Source: Cupriavidus necator N-1 (GTDB taxonomy: Bacteria; Pseudomonadota; Gammaproteobacteria; Burkholderiales; Burkholderiaceae). From it: a stretch of DNA of 64,000 nucleotides. The stretch spans positions 124,001 through 188,000 of the forward strand of contig NC_015727.1 in the NCBI RefSeq assembly GCF_000219215.1, given 5' to 3'. The notes below the pieces were generated by a model that saw only the letters and a program-made list of their open reading frames with translations, did no database searches and was not told the DNA's origin. The position numbers and the translations under genes are program-made. This document shows positions 9,753-19,056 of the stretch, one piece after another (the first letter of the stretch is position 1; every line of letters begins with the position of its first letter).

Positions 9753-10750
9753 GCGGGTGCTCCTTGACCGGCTGCGATGCGGGGATCGACGAACCGGTAG
9801 ACGATGTCGGTCACCAGGTTGAAGGTCACGACCAGGACCGAGGTCATGAAGAAGATGCCCAGCAGAAGCTGGTAGTCGCGCTGAAGCAGCGCATCAAACA
9901 TCAGGCGGCCGATGCCGGGCCAGGCGAATACGGTCTCGGTGAGTACCGCACCGCCTGCCATCTGGCCGAGCTGGATGCCTGCAAAGGTGATGACCGGCAG
10001 CAAGGCGTTGCGCAGCACATGTACGCGGATCACACGACGTGCCGGAACGCCCTTGGCGCGCGCGGTTTTCACAAAATCCATGCCCATCGCTTCGAGCATC
10101 GATGCTCGCGTGAGACGCACATAGACGGCCATGAAGAAGCAGCCGAGCGACAACGTGGGCAGCACCATGTGGTGGGCGATGTCCAGCATACGGTCGAATC
10201 CGCTCAGGTTGGCGCCGATCGATTCCATGCCGAAAGCCGGCAGCCAACCGAGTACGACCGAGAACAGGATGATGGCCATTAGCGACAACCAGAACAACGG
10301 CGTGGCATAGAGCAGCAGGGCGCCGGACATCAGTGCGCTGTCAAGCCACCGGCGCCGGTTCTCGTAACGTGTCCGGGCGGCCAGGACGCCAAGTGCCACG
10401 CCCATCACGATGGAGAGCAGGAAGGCGCTGCCCATGAGCAGGAATGTCGCGGGCAGCCGGTCGAGGATCAGATCCAGCACCGGCAGCCGGTTTCGGTAGG
10501 AATAGCCGAGATCAAGCTGGGCGATTCCCTTGAGGTAGGTACCGAGTTGGATAACGAGCGGCTTGTCGAGTCCAAATTGCTCGCGCAGTTGACTGACGAA
10601 GACCTCATCGCCAGCGCCGGCCTCCCCGGCCAGTACCGTGGCCGGATCGCCGGGCGCCATGCGAACGAGGAAGAAGTTCAGAATGACGACACCGAGCACG
10701 ACCACGAGGGCCTTTGCGAGTCGGGACGACAGAAAGGAGAGGAAGTTCAT
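9749..10750 (-). CDS. ABC transporter permease, DppB type
   Basis: A 333-residue inner-membrane permease of the DppB/OppB family. The N-terminal helix (about residues 9-30, then RMAPGDPATVLAG) and the EAA motif region (KTARAKGVPARRVIRVHVLR) are both typical. The ATG at 10750 was chosen over one six codons upstream because GGAG lies about eight bases before it and MNFLSFLSSRL is the usual family start. It is 60 bp downstream of the binding-protein gene and overlaps the DppC-like gene by 4 bp. It forms the channel heterodimer with the next gene product. Confidence 0.95.
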   Translation of the reverse strand: MNFLSFLSSRLAKALVVVLGVVILNFFLVRMAPGDPATVLAGEAGAGDEVFVSQLREQFGLDKPLVIQLGTYLKGIAQLDLGYSYRNRLPVLDLILDRLPATFLLMGSAFLLSIVMGVALGVLAARTRYENRRRWLDSALMSGALLLYATPLFWLSLMAIILFSVVLGWLPAFGMESIGANLSGFDRMLDIAHHMVLPTLSLGCFFMAVYVRLTRASMLEAMGMDFVKTARAKGVPARRVIRVHVLRNALLPVITFAGIQLGQMAGGAVLTETVFAWPGIGRLMFDALLQRDYQLLLGIFFMTSVLVVTFNLVTDIVYRFVDPRIAAGQGAPA

Positions 10751-10810
10751 CGAGGGCTCCAGGCGCAAGGTAGGAGCCGCGGGCCGACCAACTGCGGCCC
10801 ACGGCTGGGC

Positions 10811-12409
10811 TCACTTTTTGTCGATGTAGACCTTGTCGAACGACTCGTTCAGGCCAATTGCCGTGGTAACGAGGTTCTTCACGTTGGCGCGGTAGAGGGT
10901 GGGGAACTCCATCTCCAGCAGGTTGGCATTGGCCACTTCGCTGGTAAGCAGCTTCTGTATCTCGCTGTAGGCGCTTTGGCGCTCGGCAGCTACCTGCGTG
11001 GAGCCACCGCGCATCCAGAGCTGATCTACCTTGGGATTGTTGTAGCCCTGCACGTTGGCGAAGGGCGATCCCTTGACGATATTGCTGCTGCGGTAGAAGC
11101 GCTCCACACCCAGTGCCGGGTCGCCGTACTGGTAGGCGAAGGTGACCGTCATGTCGAAGTCCCAGTTGCTCACGCGGCCGGACCAGCTACCCGCGTCCGA
11201 CGACTCGATGCTCACCTTCAGGCCGATGCTCTCCAGCATCTGCTTGATGTACTCATCAAGGCGGTCCCAGTTGGCACCATAGGAGGTGGAGAGGATCTTG
11301 ACCGGATACTTGGCCACGTCCACGCCAGATTCCTTGACGAGTTCTCGGGCCTTCTTCAGGTTGAAGTCGAACGTCGGCGTGTTTTTGTCGTAGAACAGCG
11401 TGTTGGAGGTGAAGGGACCTGTCGCTGGCTTGCCCAGCCCGAAGAAGATGTTCTCGGCAATGAGCTTGCGGTTGAGCGCATGCATCGCGGCCTGGCGTAC
11501 CTTGACGTTGTCGAACGGGGGCTTGCGCTGGTTCAGGATGAGGTAGGCCATCGGCGAGAACAGTTCCCAGCCTTTGGTCGTATACTCGACGCCAGAGATC
11601 GCGCGCAACCGCTTGACGTCCACGTTGTCAACGTCGCCGCCACGCAGCACCTGCACGTCGCCGCGTTCAAAGGCGACGGCACGCGACGCCGAATCCGGAA
11701 TCACGTTGAACACCAGTTCATCGAGGTAGGGCAGCCCCTTCTTCCAGTAGTTGGGATTTCGCACGAGCTTGATGTAGGCACCCTTCTTCCACTCCTTGAA
11801 CATAAAGGGGCCGGTGCCTACCGGCGTTTGGTTGGCCGGATTCTTGCGATAGTCCGTGCCCTCATACAGATGCTTGGGCATCATCGGCATCGTGCCGACC
11901 TCGAACATCATGATGAAGGGCGGGAACGGTTCCTTCAGCTTGATCTCGAGCGTGGATGCGCTCACGGCACGTACGGAGGCAACGTACTTGTTGAGCACGG
12001 CGCGCGTGCGCACATGCACTTCAGGCAGTAGCTGACCAATGGTGAATGCCGCGTCGGCAGCCGTGAACGGCTTGCCGTCGTGCCACTTCACGCCACTTTG
12101 CAGCTCGAAGGTGTAGGTCAGACCATCCGGCGAGATCGTCCAGCTCTTGGCCAGCTCGGGCTGCGGCTTGAGATCTGGGCTATAGGTCAGCAGGCCCTGG
12201 TAGATCTTGCCGGCAACGTACTGGGTGGGTGCCTGGGAATTGATCGCACTGACCAGCACTGGCGGCTCGGGCTGGACGATGGCCGACAGCGTACCGCCGC
12301 GCGTCTGAGCGTGCGCATTGCCTGCCGGGGCCAACGTGGCAGAAAGCAGGGCCGCTGCGAATGCCAGCGCGGGCACCGTGCGCAGGGAGGAAAGGGATAG
12401 AGAGGACAT
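10811..12409 (-). CDS. ABC transporter substrate-binding protein, family 5
   Basis: A 532-residue periplasmic solute-binding protein of the peptide/nickel/opine class. The N-terminus is a Sec signal peptide (hydrophobic AFAAALLSATLAPAG, likely cleavage after AHA). Typical motifs include YQGLLTYSPDLKPQPELAKS near residues 70-90 and VRQAAMHALNRKLI near residue 330. AGGAGA eight bases before the ATG at 12409 supports this start over one eight codons upstream. Family members bind peptides, opines, glutathione or metal chelates, so the ligand is open. The amide-cleaving enzymes downstream in the operon suggest an amide- or peptide-like ligand. Confidence 0.95.
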   Translation of the reverse strand: MSSLSLSSLRTVPALAFAAALLSATLAPAGNAHAQTRGGTLSAIVQPEPPVLVSAINSQAPTQYVAGKIYQGLLTYSPDLKPQPELAKSWTISPDGLTYTFELQSGVKWHDGKPFTAADAAFTIGQLLPEVHVRTRAVLNKYVASVRAVSASTLEIKLKEPFPPFIMMFEVGTMPMMPKHLYEGTDYRKNPANQTPVGTGPFMFKEWKKGAYIKLVRNPNYWKKGLPYLDELVFNVIPDSASRAVAFERGDVQVLRGGDVDNVDVKRLRAISGVEYTTKGWELFSPMAYLILNQRKPPFDNVKVRQAAMHALNRKLIAENIFFGLGKPATGPFTSNTLFYDKNTPTFDFNLKKARELVKESGVDVAKYPVKILSTSYGANWDRLDEYIKQMLESIGLKVSIESSDAGSWSGRVSNWDFDMTVTFAYQYGDPALGVERFYRSSNIVKGSPFANVQGYNNPKVDQLWMRGGSTQVAAERQSAYSEIQKLLTSEVANANLLEMEFPTLYRANVKNLVTTAIGLNESFDKVYIDKK

Positions 12410-12445
12410 CGGGGTTCTCCTGATGGAGTGCAAGGGGAAGTCGTC

Positions 12446-13072
12446 TTAGCTGCCAAGCAACACGCGAGTAACTGGTTCGCCCGCGCGCAGCCTGGCCAGG
12501 GTGGCTGGCTCGGCCTGGTCGGAGGCCAGCGCCTCGTCGACCACGCGGGCGGCAGTGTCGGCGTCCAGGAACATCACACCGTTGTCGTCCGCAAGGACCA
12601 GATCACCAGGCCGCGCGACAGCGCCCCCGCAGCGCACCGGGATGTTGAGCTGGCTACGTCCGGCGCCCAGGCGCTTGGTCGTCAGCAGGCTCGTGCCGCG
12701 TGCAAAGACCGGGAGCTTCGTTTCGCGCAGCTCCAGGATGTCGGTGACGACGCCGTCAACCACGATGGCCGCAGCGCCCGCGCTGGCTGCTGCGCAGGCG
12801 GTCACGGCACCGACGGGGGCGTGCGTATGGTCGCCCCCCATGTCGATCACCAGCACGTCACCGGGGGTGAGGCTGGCCAACGCCTGGTTCACGGCCACGG
12901 CATCGGCGTCAGTGACCTGCAGGGTGACTGCCCGGCCGACGACCTTGACGTTCGGGACGAGTGCCCGGATACCCGAGTCGACGAACCCATCTTCCAGCAG
13001 ATGACCCAGGGTGGGGAAGCTCACCGCCCGCAGGCGGGCGAGCAGTTCAGGAGGGATGGGGGATACGCTCAC
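12446..13072 (-). CDS. RraA-like protein / HMG-aldolase-type
   Basis: A 208-residue member of the RraA-like superfamily, which includes RNase E inhibitors, HMG/CHA aldolases and oxaloacetate decarboxylases acting on pyruvate-derived 4-carboxy-2-keto acids. The core block GDVLVIDMGGDHTHAPVG and the later GDLVLADDNGVMFLD are clear. In class II pyruvate aldolases of this fold a catalytic Arg-Asp pair lies in a GxxRD context; here the matching stretch is VDGVVTDILEL, so the Arg is replaced by Thr. The protein may lack that activity or use another residue. The start overlaps the MHS permease stop by 4 bp. A metabolic role in this carboxylate operon is more likely than RNA control. Confidence 0.85.
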   Translation of the reverse strand: MSVSPIPPELLARLRAVSFPTLGHLLEDGFVDSGIRALVPNVKVVGRAVTLQVTDADAVAVNQALASLTPGDVLVIDMGGDHTHAPVGAVTACAAASAGAAAIVVDGVVTDILELRETKLPVFARGTSLLTTKRLGAGRSQLNIPVRCGGAVARPGDLVLADDNGVMFLDADTAARVVDEALASDQAEPATLARLRAGEPVTRVLLGS

Positions 13073-14418
13073 GACACCCTCCCCACCGTTGCGGCCGAGT
13101 GCGTGACGGCACCTTCATCGCGTTCCCGCCCCAGCGTCTCTGCGAGCAGCCACAACGAAATGGCGGACAGGATGGCCGAGCCGATCATGTACCAGGCGAT
13201 GGACGACCCACGTCCCGTCGCTGACAGAAGGGCGGTGGTGATGATGGGCGTTGCGGCGCTACCCAGCAGCCCCGACAGCATGTAGGCGATGGACAGGCCC
13301 GAATAGCGGACCTTGGTGCCGAACAGTTCGGCCAGGAAGGTGGCAATGGGGCCATAGTTGGCAGCGAATGCGGTCATCATCAGCAGATAGCCCAAAAGCG
13401 CCCCGACGAATCCGTGCGAATCCATGAGCCAGAACAGCGGAAATGCCAGCAGAGCCTCAGCGGCAATGCCCGCGAGGATCACCGGCTTGCGCCCAAAGGT
13501 GTCCGAAAGGCGGCCGAAGAGCGGCAGCAGGGCGACGCAGAGTGCGCAGGCCGCCAGCACAACCACAAGCATCTCATTGCGGGTGTGGCCCAGAGTCTGC
13601 GTGCCATAGGTCAGTCCAAACGCAACCAGCAGGTTGTACGAAGTGCCGGTGGACATGGTGGCAACGCCGCCGAGCAGCACCTGGCGCCAGTTGCGTGCGA
13701 AGACTTCGAACAGCGGGACCTTGACCTGCTCGTCCGCTGCCTTGACCTTATTGAATGACGGGGTCTCGGCAATGTTCAAGCGGATATACATGCCCACCCC
13801 CACCAGCACGATGCTGGCGAGGAAGGGAATGCGCCAGCCCCAGGACAGCATGTCTTCGGCGGGCATCAACGTATTGCTGACCAGGAAGACCAGGTTGGCG
13901 ATCAAGGTGCCGAGCGGGACGCCGATCTGCACCCATGAGCCATACAATCCCCTGCGGTTGGAGGGCGCATGCTCCACGGCCATCAGAACGGCGCCGCCCC
14001 ACTCGCCCCCCAGCGCGAGGCCCTGGATAACGCGCAGCGTCAGGAGCAGGATCGGGGCCCAGACGCCGATCGTCTTGTAGTCCGGCAGCAGGCCGATGGC
14101 AAAAGTCGCCATGCCCATCATGACGAGGGAGACCAGCAGCATCGACTTCCGCCCGACCTTGTCGCCGAAGTGGCCGAACAGCGCCGCGCCCACAATGCGC
14201 GCGACATAGGCCGAGGCGAAAGTCCCGAAAGCCAGCAGCGTGCCCACCAGTGGGTCAAACGCCGGGAAAAAGATCTTGTTAAAGATCAGCGCGGACGCTG
14301 TGGCGAAGATAAACAGATCGTACCACTCGACAGTGGTGCCAATGACGCTCGCAACGGCGATGCGCTTGATGCTGTGGGTTGCTTTCGCTGGCTCTCCAGC
14401 GGCTACGGGGCGGTTCAT
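13069..14418 (-). CDS. MFS permease, metabolite:H+ symporter (MHS) family
   Basis: A 449-residue 12-helix inner-membrane symporter. The N-terminal region KRIAVASVIGTTVEWYDLFI and the loop GHFGDKVGRKSMLL (the MFS A-like motif between helices 2 and 3) are characteristic of the ShiA/ProP/KgtP branch. GGEWGGAVLMAVEHAP lies in helix 5. Such proteins import small carboxylates, dicarboxylates, shikimate or osmolytes with protons. It is the third transport system in this operon beside the TRAP and ABC importers. This suggests several related substrates or pathway intermediates are taken up. The exact substrate is not readable. Confidence 0.93.
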   Translation of the reverse strand: MNRPVAAGEPAKATHSIKRIAVASVIGTTVEWYDLFIFATASALIFNKIFFPAFDPLVGTLLAFGTFASAYVARIVGAALFGHFGDKVGRKSMLLVSLVMMGMATFAIGLLPDYKTIGVWAPILLLTLRVIQGLALGGEWGGAVLMAVEHAPSNRRGLYGSWVQIGVPLGTLIANLVFLVSNTLMPAEDMLSWGWRIPFLASIVLVGVGMYIRLNIAETPSFNKVKAADEQVKVPLFEVFARNWRQVLLGGVATMSTGTSYNLLVAFGLTYGTQTLGHTRNEMLVVVLAACALCVALLPLFGRLSDTFGRKPVILAGIAAEALLAFPLFWLMDSHGFVGALLGYLLMMTAFAANYGPIATFLAELFGTKVRYSGLSIAYMLSGLLGSAATPIITTALLSATGRGSSIAWYMIGSAILSAISLWLLAETLGRERDEGAVTHSAATVGRVS

Positions 14419-14488
14419 GGCAGTTCCTCAGTATCTCTTGTTGTGTGGCAACCGTGCCCCCCGGGGGAGGGCACGTCGTGGTTCAGGT

Positions 14489-15988
14489 TCAATCCCGCAA
14501 ATCGATCCAAGTAGTTTTCAGGTCGCTGTACTTTTCCAGTGCATGCAAGGACTTGTCCCGGCCGAAGCCAGACTGCTTGACGCCGCCGAACGGCACGGTG
14601 ATGTCGCCGTCGGCGTAGCAGTTGACCCACACTAGCCCGGCGCGCATCCGGCGCGAGAGCCGGTGGGCGCGGCCGACGCTGCTGGTCCACAGGCCGGCAC
14701 CGAGGCCGTAGACCGAGTCATTGGCCAGCCGGATGGCGTCTTCCTCGGTCGCGAAGCGCTGCACCGCGAGCACCGGCCCGAAGATCTCTTCGCGCACCAC
14801 CGACAGGTCTTGGGTGGCGCAGTCGAAGATTGTCGGTTCGATGTAGTAGCCGCCCGTCTCGTTGCGCACGCGCTGGCCACCGGTGCGAAGCCGTGCGCCC
14901 TCGCGCACACCGGCCTCGATGCGGGCCAGTACGCCTTGCATCTGCCGTTCATCGACGATCGCGCCCATTGGGGCCTCGGGGTCGAGCGGGTCGCCCGGGG
15001 CCATCGCCTGAGCGTGTGCCGTGAGGCGCTCCATGAAAGCGTCGTAGATGCCTTCCTGCACGTACAGCCGCGAGCCGGCAATGCAGACTTCGCCCTGATT
15101 GACGAAGATGGCCTGGGCGGCGACCAGCGCCGCGCGGTCGAGGTCGGGGCAGTCGTCGAAGATGATGTGCGGGGACTTGCCGCCGCACTCCAGCCAGACA
15201 CGCTTGAGGTTCGAGTCGGCGGAATAGCGCATGAATCGCTTGCCGGTGAGGGTCGAGCCGGTGAAGGCCAGGCAGTCTACGTCCGGGTGCAGGCCCAGAG
15301 CCTGGCCGGCTACTGCGCCCAGACCGGGCACCACGTTGAACACGCCCGGAGGAATGCCAGCTTCGGCGGTGAGCGCCGCCAGGCGCAACGCGCTAAGCGA
15401 CGACTGCTCGGCAGGCTTTAGCACCACGCTGTTGCCTGCGGCTAATGCCGGCGCCACCTTCCAGGCCGACATCATCAGCGGGAAATTCCACGGCACCACG
15501 GCCGCGACCACGCCGACGGGCTCGCGCGTGATGGTGGCGAGCGCACCCTCGTGGGTGGGGGCAATTTCGTCGTAATGCTGATCCACGGCTTCGCCGTACC
15601 AGGCATAGCAGCGCGCGGTCTCGGGCACGTCGAACAGCAGGGCGTCGCGCACCGGCTTGCCCATGTCGAGGGCCTCGATCAGCGCGAGCTCCTCGGCATG
15701 CTGCTCGATCAGTGCGGCCAGGCGCTGGAGGCGCCGTTTGCGCTCGCGCGGCGCCAGGCCAGACCAGACCCGGGATTCGAAGGTGCGCCGCGCGGCTGCC
15801 ACCGCCCGGTTCACGTCGGCTTCACCACAGGCCGCAACGTCGGCTAGCTTGCGGCCGTCGATGGGGCTGATGCAGGCAAACGTGGCACCGTCGGTGGCGG
15901 GAGTGTAGGCCCCGTCGATGTACGCCAGGCCATCGAAGCGCATCGCTTCGGCCCTGCTCCGCCAGTAGGCGAGGTTGTGCAGTTCCAT
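14489..15988 (-). CDS. NAD(P)-dependent aldehyde dehydrogenase, PuuC-like
   Basis: A 499-residue aldehyde dehydrogenase that oxidises an aldehyde to its acid. The cofactor-binding PWNFPLMMSAWK block, the general-base glutamate in LECGGKSPH and the catalytic cysteine in NQGEVCIAGSRL are all visible. The ordering and the FVNQGEVC stretch resemble PuuC (gamma-glutamyl-gamma-aminobutyraldehyde dehydrogenase) and other omega-amino-aldehyde dehydrogenases. GGAGAA before the ATG at 15988 supports this start over an upstream in-frame ATG. It lies 25 bp after the M20 hydrolase gene. With GabT and GabD encoded opposite, it fits an amino-aldehyde to GABA-like to succinate route, which is inference. Confidence 0.93.
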   Translation of the reverse strand: MELHNLAYWRSRAEAMRFDGLAYIDGAYTPATDGATFACISPIDGRKLADVAACGEADVNRAVAAARRTFESRVWSGLAPRERKRRLQRLAALIEQHAEELALIEALDMGKPVRDALLFDVPETARCYAWYGEAVDQHYDEIAPTHEGALATITREPVGVVAAVVPWNFPLMMSAWKVAPALAAGNSVVLKPAEQSSLSALRLAALTAEAGIPPGVFNVVPGLGAVAGQALGLHPDVDCLAFTGSTLTGKRFMRYSADSNLKRVWLECGGKSPHIIFDDCPDLDRAALVAAQAIFVNQGEVCIAGSRLYVQEGIYDAFMERLTAHAQAMAPGDPLDPEAPMGAIVDERQMQGVLARIEAGVREGARLRTGGQRVRNETGGYYIEPTIFDCATQDLSVVREEIFGPVLAVQRFATEEDAIRLANDSVYGLGAGLWTSSVGRAHRLSRRMRAGLVWVNCYADGDITVPFGGVKQSGFGRDKSLHALEKYSDLKTTWIDLRD

Positions 15989-16013
15989 GTGTTTTCTCCG
16001 ATTGGAAGCAGCA

Positions 16014-17270
16014 TCAGGCCGCGACGCCGGCACGCGCCAGCATGGCATCGAGCAGGACGTTGCAGCCGGCTTCAAGATGCGCGGGCTGGGCGTCCTCGAT
16101 CTCGTTGTGGCTCACGCCATCCTTGCATGGCACAAAGATCATGGCCGTGGGGTGGGCCATGGCCATGTGCACGGCGTCGTGACCCGCGCCGGTGACGATG
16201 TCCATGGTGGACAAGCCGCGGCGCACGGCGCTCTCGCGAACGCTGTCCACGAGCTCCGGCGCGAATGGGGTGGGCATGTTGTATTGAGCCAGGCGCAGAT
16301 CGAGCTCCACGTCGTGGCGTTGCGCGATCGTTGCGAAGGACTCGCGCAGGTGCCGGTCCATCGCCGACAGTGTTTCCGCGTAGATATGACGAAGATCCAC
16401 AGTGAAATCCACGCGGCCAGGCACCACATTGCGCGACGAAGGGTGCACGTTGAGCACGCCCACGGTGCCACGGCCATGCGGCAGATTGTCGTTGGCGATG
16501 CCAATCACCGTCTGCACCATCTCGCAGGCGGCAACGAGCGCATCCTTGCGCACGGGCATTGGCGTGGGGCCCGCGTGCATCTCCATCCCGGTGACCGTGA
16601 CGTCATACCAGCGCACGCCCAGCGAACCCGTAACGGCTCCGATTACTTTGTTCTGGGCTTCGAGCACGGGGCCCTGCTCAATGTGGGCTTCGAAGTAGGC
16701 CCCGACCGGGCGCTCGCTCACAGGCTCGGTGCCTGCATAGCCGATGGCAGCCAGCTCGTCGCGCACGCTCAGGCCGGCGCTGTCGCGGGCGTTGAGCGCG
16801 GTGTCCAGGGTGAAGCGCCCAGTGAAGACGCCCGAGCCCATCATCACTGGCAGGAAGCGCGAGCCCTCTTCGTTGGTCCAGATAATCAGTTCCAGGGGCG
16901 CCTCGGTCTGGACGCCGCGCTCCTGGAGAGTGCGCATCACTTCCAGTCCCGCCATCACGCCGTAGCAGCCGTCGAACTTGCCGCCCGTCGGTTGCGTGTC
17001 AATGTGGCTGCCGGTCATGACAGGGGGCAAGGCGTTGTTGCGGCCGGCACGGCGGCCAAAAATGTTGCCGATCTGGTCAACATGGATCTCAAGGCCGGCG
17101 TCTTTCATCCAGCCGACCACCAGGTCGCGGCCTTGGCCATCCAGGGCGGTCAGCGCCAGCCGGGCGTTGCCGCCCTTGGGCGTGGCGCCGATGCGGGCCA
17201 GGTCCATCAAAGACTGCCACAGGCGCTGACCGTTGATGGCGAGACTCTGAGTGTTATCGAATGTACTCAT
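16014..17270 (-). CDS. M20-family amidohydrolase (N-carbamoyl-L-amino-acid hydrolase/allantoate amidohydrolase type)
   Basis: A 418-residue zinc-dependent hydrolase of the HyuC/AllC/beta-ureidopropionase group, which removes carbamoyl groups from N-carbamoyl amino acids or related ureido acids. Metal ligands are visible in GSHIDTQPTGGKFDG (His and Asp), TNEEGSRFLP (Glu pair) and near the C-terminus GAGHDAVHMA (His). The length and motif order match the family. A dimerisation domain lies in the middle (about residues 215-330). It sits between the TPP enzyme and the aldehyde dehydrogenase. It is a second amide- or ureido-cleaving enzyme in the operon, besides the nitrilase-like and C45 proteins. 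Confidence 0.93.
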   Translation of the reverse strand: MSTFDNTQSLAINGQRLWQSLMDLARIGATPKGGNARLALTALDGQGRDLVVGWMKDAGLEIHVDQIGNIFGRRAGRNNALPPVMTGSHIDTQPTGGKFDGCYGVMAGLEVMRTLQERGVQTEAPLELIIWTNEEGSRFLPVMMGSGVFTGRFTLDTALNARDSAGLSVRDELAAIGYAGTEPVSERPVGAYFEAHIEQGPVLEAQNKVIGAVTGSLGVRWYDVTVTGMEMHAGPTPMPVRKDALVAACEMVQTVIGIANDNLPHGRGTVGVLNVHPSSRNVVPGRVDFTVDLRHIYAETLSAMDRHLRESFATIAQRHDVELDLRLAQYNMPTPFAPELVDSVRESAVRRGLSTMDIVTGAGHDAVHMAMAHPTAMIFVPCKDGVSHNEIEDAQPAHLEAGCNVLLDAMLARAGVAA

Positions 17271-17287
17271 GATGTGGTGCTCCTGCG

Positions 17288-19024
17288 TCAGTTCGAGGAT
17301 GTGGCCGCCTGTTGCCGAATATAGGCAGCCTCCCGAATGCCGGCGAGGGTTTCACCGGGGGCGATGCCGTCAGCGTCGTAGCGCAGCTCGATGAGCGCTG
17401 GCAGCTTCTCCCGGTCGGCGAAGGCGCACGCCCGCGCCAGTGCCGCAGAAAAGTCTTCGGTGCGCTCTACCACTTCACCGTGGCCGCCATAGCTGCGTAT
17501 CAGGGCCGCGAAGTCCGGATTGGAGAAGGACAGTGCAATGTCGCGGCCCGGGAACTCACGTTCCTGGTGTGCGCGGATGGTCCCCCAGATGCCGTTGTTG
17601 AACACCAGCACGACCACGCCCACGCGGTACTGGAGCGCGACACCCAACTCCTGCAGGTTCATCTGGAAGCAGCCGTCACCGGCGTAGCACACCACGGTGC
17701 GGTCCGGGTTCTCGAGCTTGGCCGAGATCGCGGCAGGCAGGCCGTAGCCCATGGAGCCGACGGTCGGCGTCAGGCTGGTACCGGGGCCTGTGTACTGGCG
17801 GTAGCGGTGCGGATAGAGCGCGTAGTTGCCCGCGCCCACGGTGATGCAGGCGTCGCGCGGAAGCTGCTCGGCCGCGATGGCCGCAGCCTCGTCAAGGGAG
17901 AACGGGCCCTTGGCCGGCAGTGGATTCAGGCTCGCCAGGTACTCCGCGCGTGCAGAATCAACCCAGGCCTTGCGCTGCAGGGGCTGGAGGGGCGTGAGGG
18001 ACGCCAAGGCGTTCGCAAAGCTTGACACGTCCGCCACAATGGCCTGCGTGGGTGCGAAGACCCGTCCAAGTTCGCTGGCGTCCGGGTAGACATGGATCAG
18101 CTTCTGACGCGGCATTGGACTTTCGATGACGGTGTAGCCCTCGGTGGTTGCCTCGCCCAATCGAGTGCCTACGGCCAGGACCACATCGGCATCGCGAAGA
18201 CGCTGGCGCAACTCGGGCGTCATCGCCCAGCCAACATGGCCGGCTGCGTTGGGGCTGCGCTGGTCGAAGCACTCGAGGCGACGCCATGCCGTGCCCACGG
18301 GCAGTTGGAAGCGCACGGCAAAGTCCTCGACATGGCTGATGGCTTCGCGCGTCCAGCCCGTGCCGCCCACGATCATGAAGGGGCGCTCGGCGGTCTCCAA
18401 CAGCTCCGCCATCCGCTGCATGTCGTCCGCACCCGGGTGGCTGTGGGCGCGGGTGTAGCGCGGCAGGTCGGCCACCTCGGCTGTGCCCCACAACGTGTCT
18501 TCCGGCAGTGCCAGTACGACGGGGCCGGGGCGGCCGCTGGTGGCGATCGAGAACGCACGCGAGATGTACTCAGGAATGCGCTCGGTACGGTCGATCTGCG
18601 CTACCCACTTGGCCATCTGGCCGAACATGCGGCGATAGTCGATCTCCTGGAAGGCCTCACGCTCGTAGAAGTCGTTGCCCACCTGGCCGATGAATAGAAT
18701 CATCGGCGTCGAGTCCTGGAAGGCGGTGTGCACGCCGATGCTGGCATTGGTCGCGCCGGGGCCACGCGTCACGAAGCAGATGCCCGGTTCGCCGGTGAGC
18801 TTGCCCATTGCCTCGGCCATGTAGGCAGCGCCGCTTTCCTGGCGGCAGACAATGGGTTCGATGGCACCCTTGTGCTCATTGAGCGCGTCGATGCAGGGCA
18901 GGTAGCTCTCTCCAGGCACCAGAAACACGCGGCGGGTGCCGTGGATGCGCAGTTGCTGCATCAGGATCTGGCCGCCGTTGCGGCGCGGCAGGGTAGCAGG
19001 CGTTGAATGCAAAGTCGATGTCAA
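17288..19024 (-). CDS. Thiamine-pyrophosphate enzyme, acetolactate-synthase-like
   Basis: A 578-residue TPP-dependent enzyme with the three-domain acetolactate synthase/pyruvate oxidase layout. The catalytic glutamate is in VCRQESGAAYMAEAMGK near residue 60. The TPP/Mg motif runs from YAGDGCFQMNLQELG to the FNNGIWGT asparagines near residue 500. No regulatory subunit gene (ilvN) follows, so ordinary branched-chain synthesis is unlikely. Stand-alone members include sulfoacetaldehyde acetyltransferase, glyoxylate carboligase and oxo-acid decarboxylases. Neighbouring CitE-like and M20 genes fit a keto-acid step in catabolism. The precise reaction is unknown. Confidence 0.92.
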   Translation of the reverse strand: MTSTLHSTPATLPRRNGGQILMQQLRIHGTRRVFLVPGESYLPCIDALNEHKGAIEPIVCRQESGAAYMAEAMGKLTGEPGICFVTRGPGATNASIGVHTAFQDSTPMILFIGQVGNDFYEREAFQEIDYRRMFGQMAKWVAQIDRTERIPEYISRAFSIATSGRPGPVVLALPEDTLWGTAEVADLPRYTRAHSHPGADDMQRMAELLETAERPFMIVGGTGWTREAISHVEDFAVRFQLPVGTAWRRLECFDQRSPNAAGHVGWAMTPELRQRLRDADVVLAVGTRLGEATTEGYTVIESPMPRQKLIHVYPDASELGRVFAPTQAIVADVSSFANALASLTPLQPLQRKAWVDSARAEYLASLNPLPAKGPFSLDEAAAIAAEQLPRDACITVGAGNYALYPHRYRQYTGPGTSLTPTVGSMGYGLPAAISAKLENPDRTVVCYAGDGCFQMNLQELGVALQYRVGVVVLVFNNGIWGTIRAHQEREFPGRDIALSFSNPDFAALIRSYGGHGEVVERTEDFSAALARACAFADREKLPALIELRYDADGIAPGETLAGIREAAYIRQQAATSSN

Positions 19025-19056
19025 GGGGATTCTCCGTAGTCTGTCTCGGTCCGCGC

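Noticed and set aside
8400..12031. Long plus-strand frames opposite the ABC transporter genes (426 and 494 codons)
   Set aside because: They are antisense to well-supported permease, ATPase and binding-protein genes, have no domains and are rich in His/Arg/Gln, the usual pattern of high-GC shadow frames.
15975..17324. 449-codon plus-strand frame opposite the M20 amidohydrolase
   Set aside because: Antisense shadow; the minus strand carries all metal-binding motifs of the M20 family.
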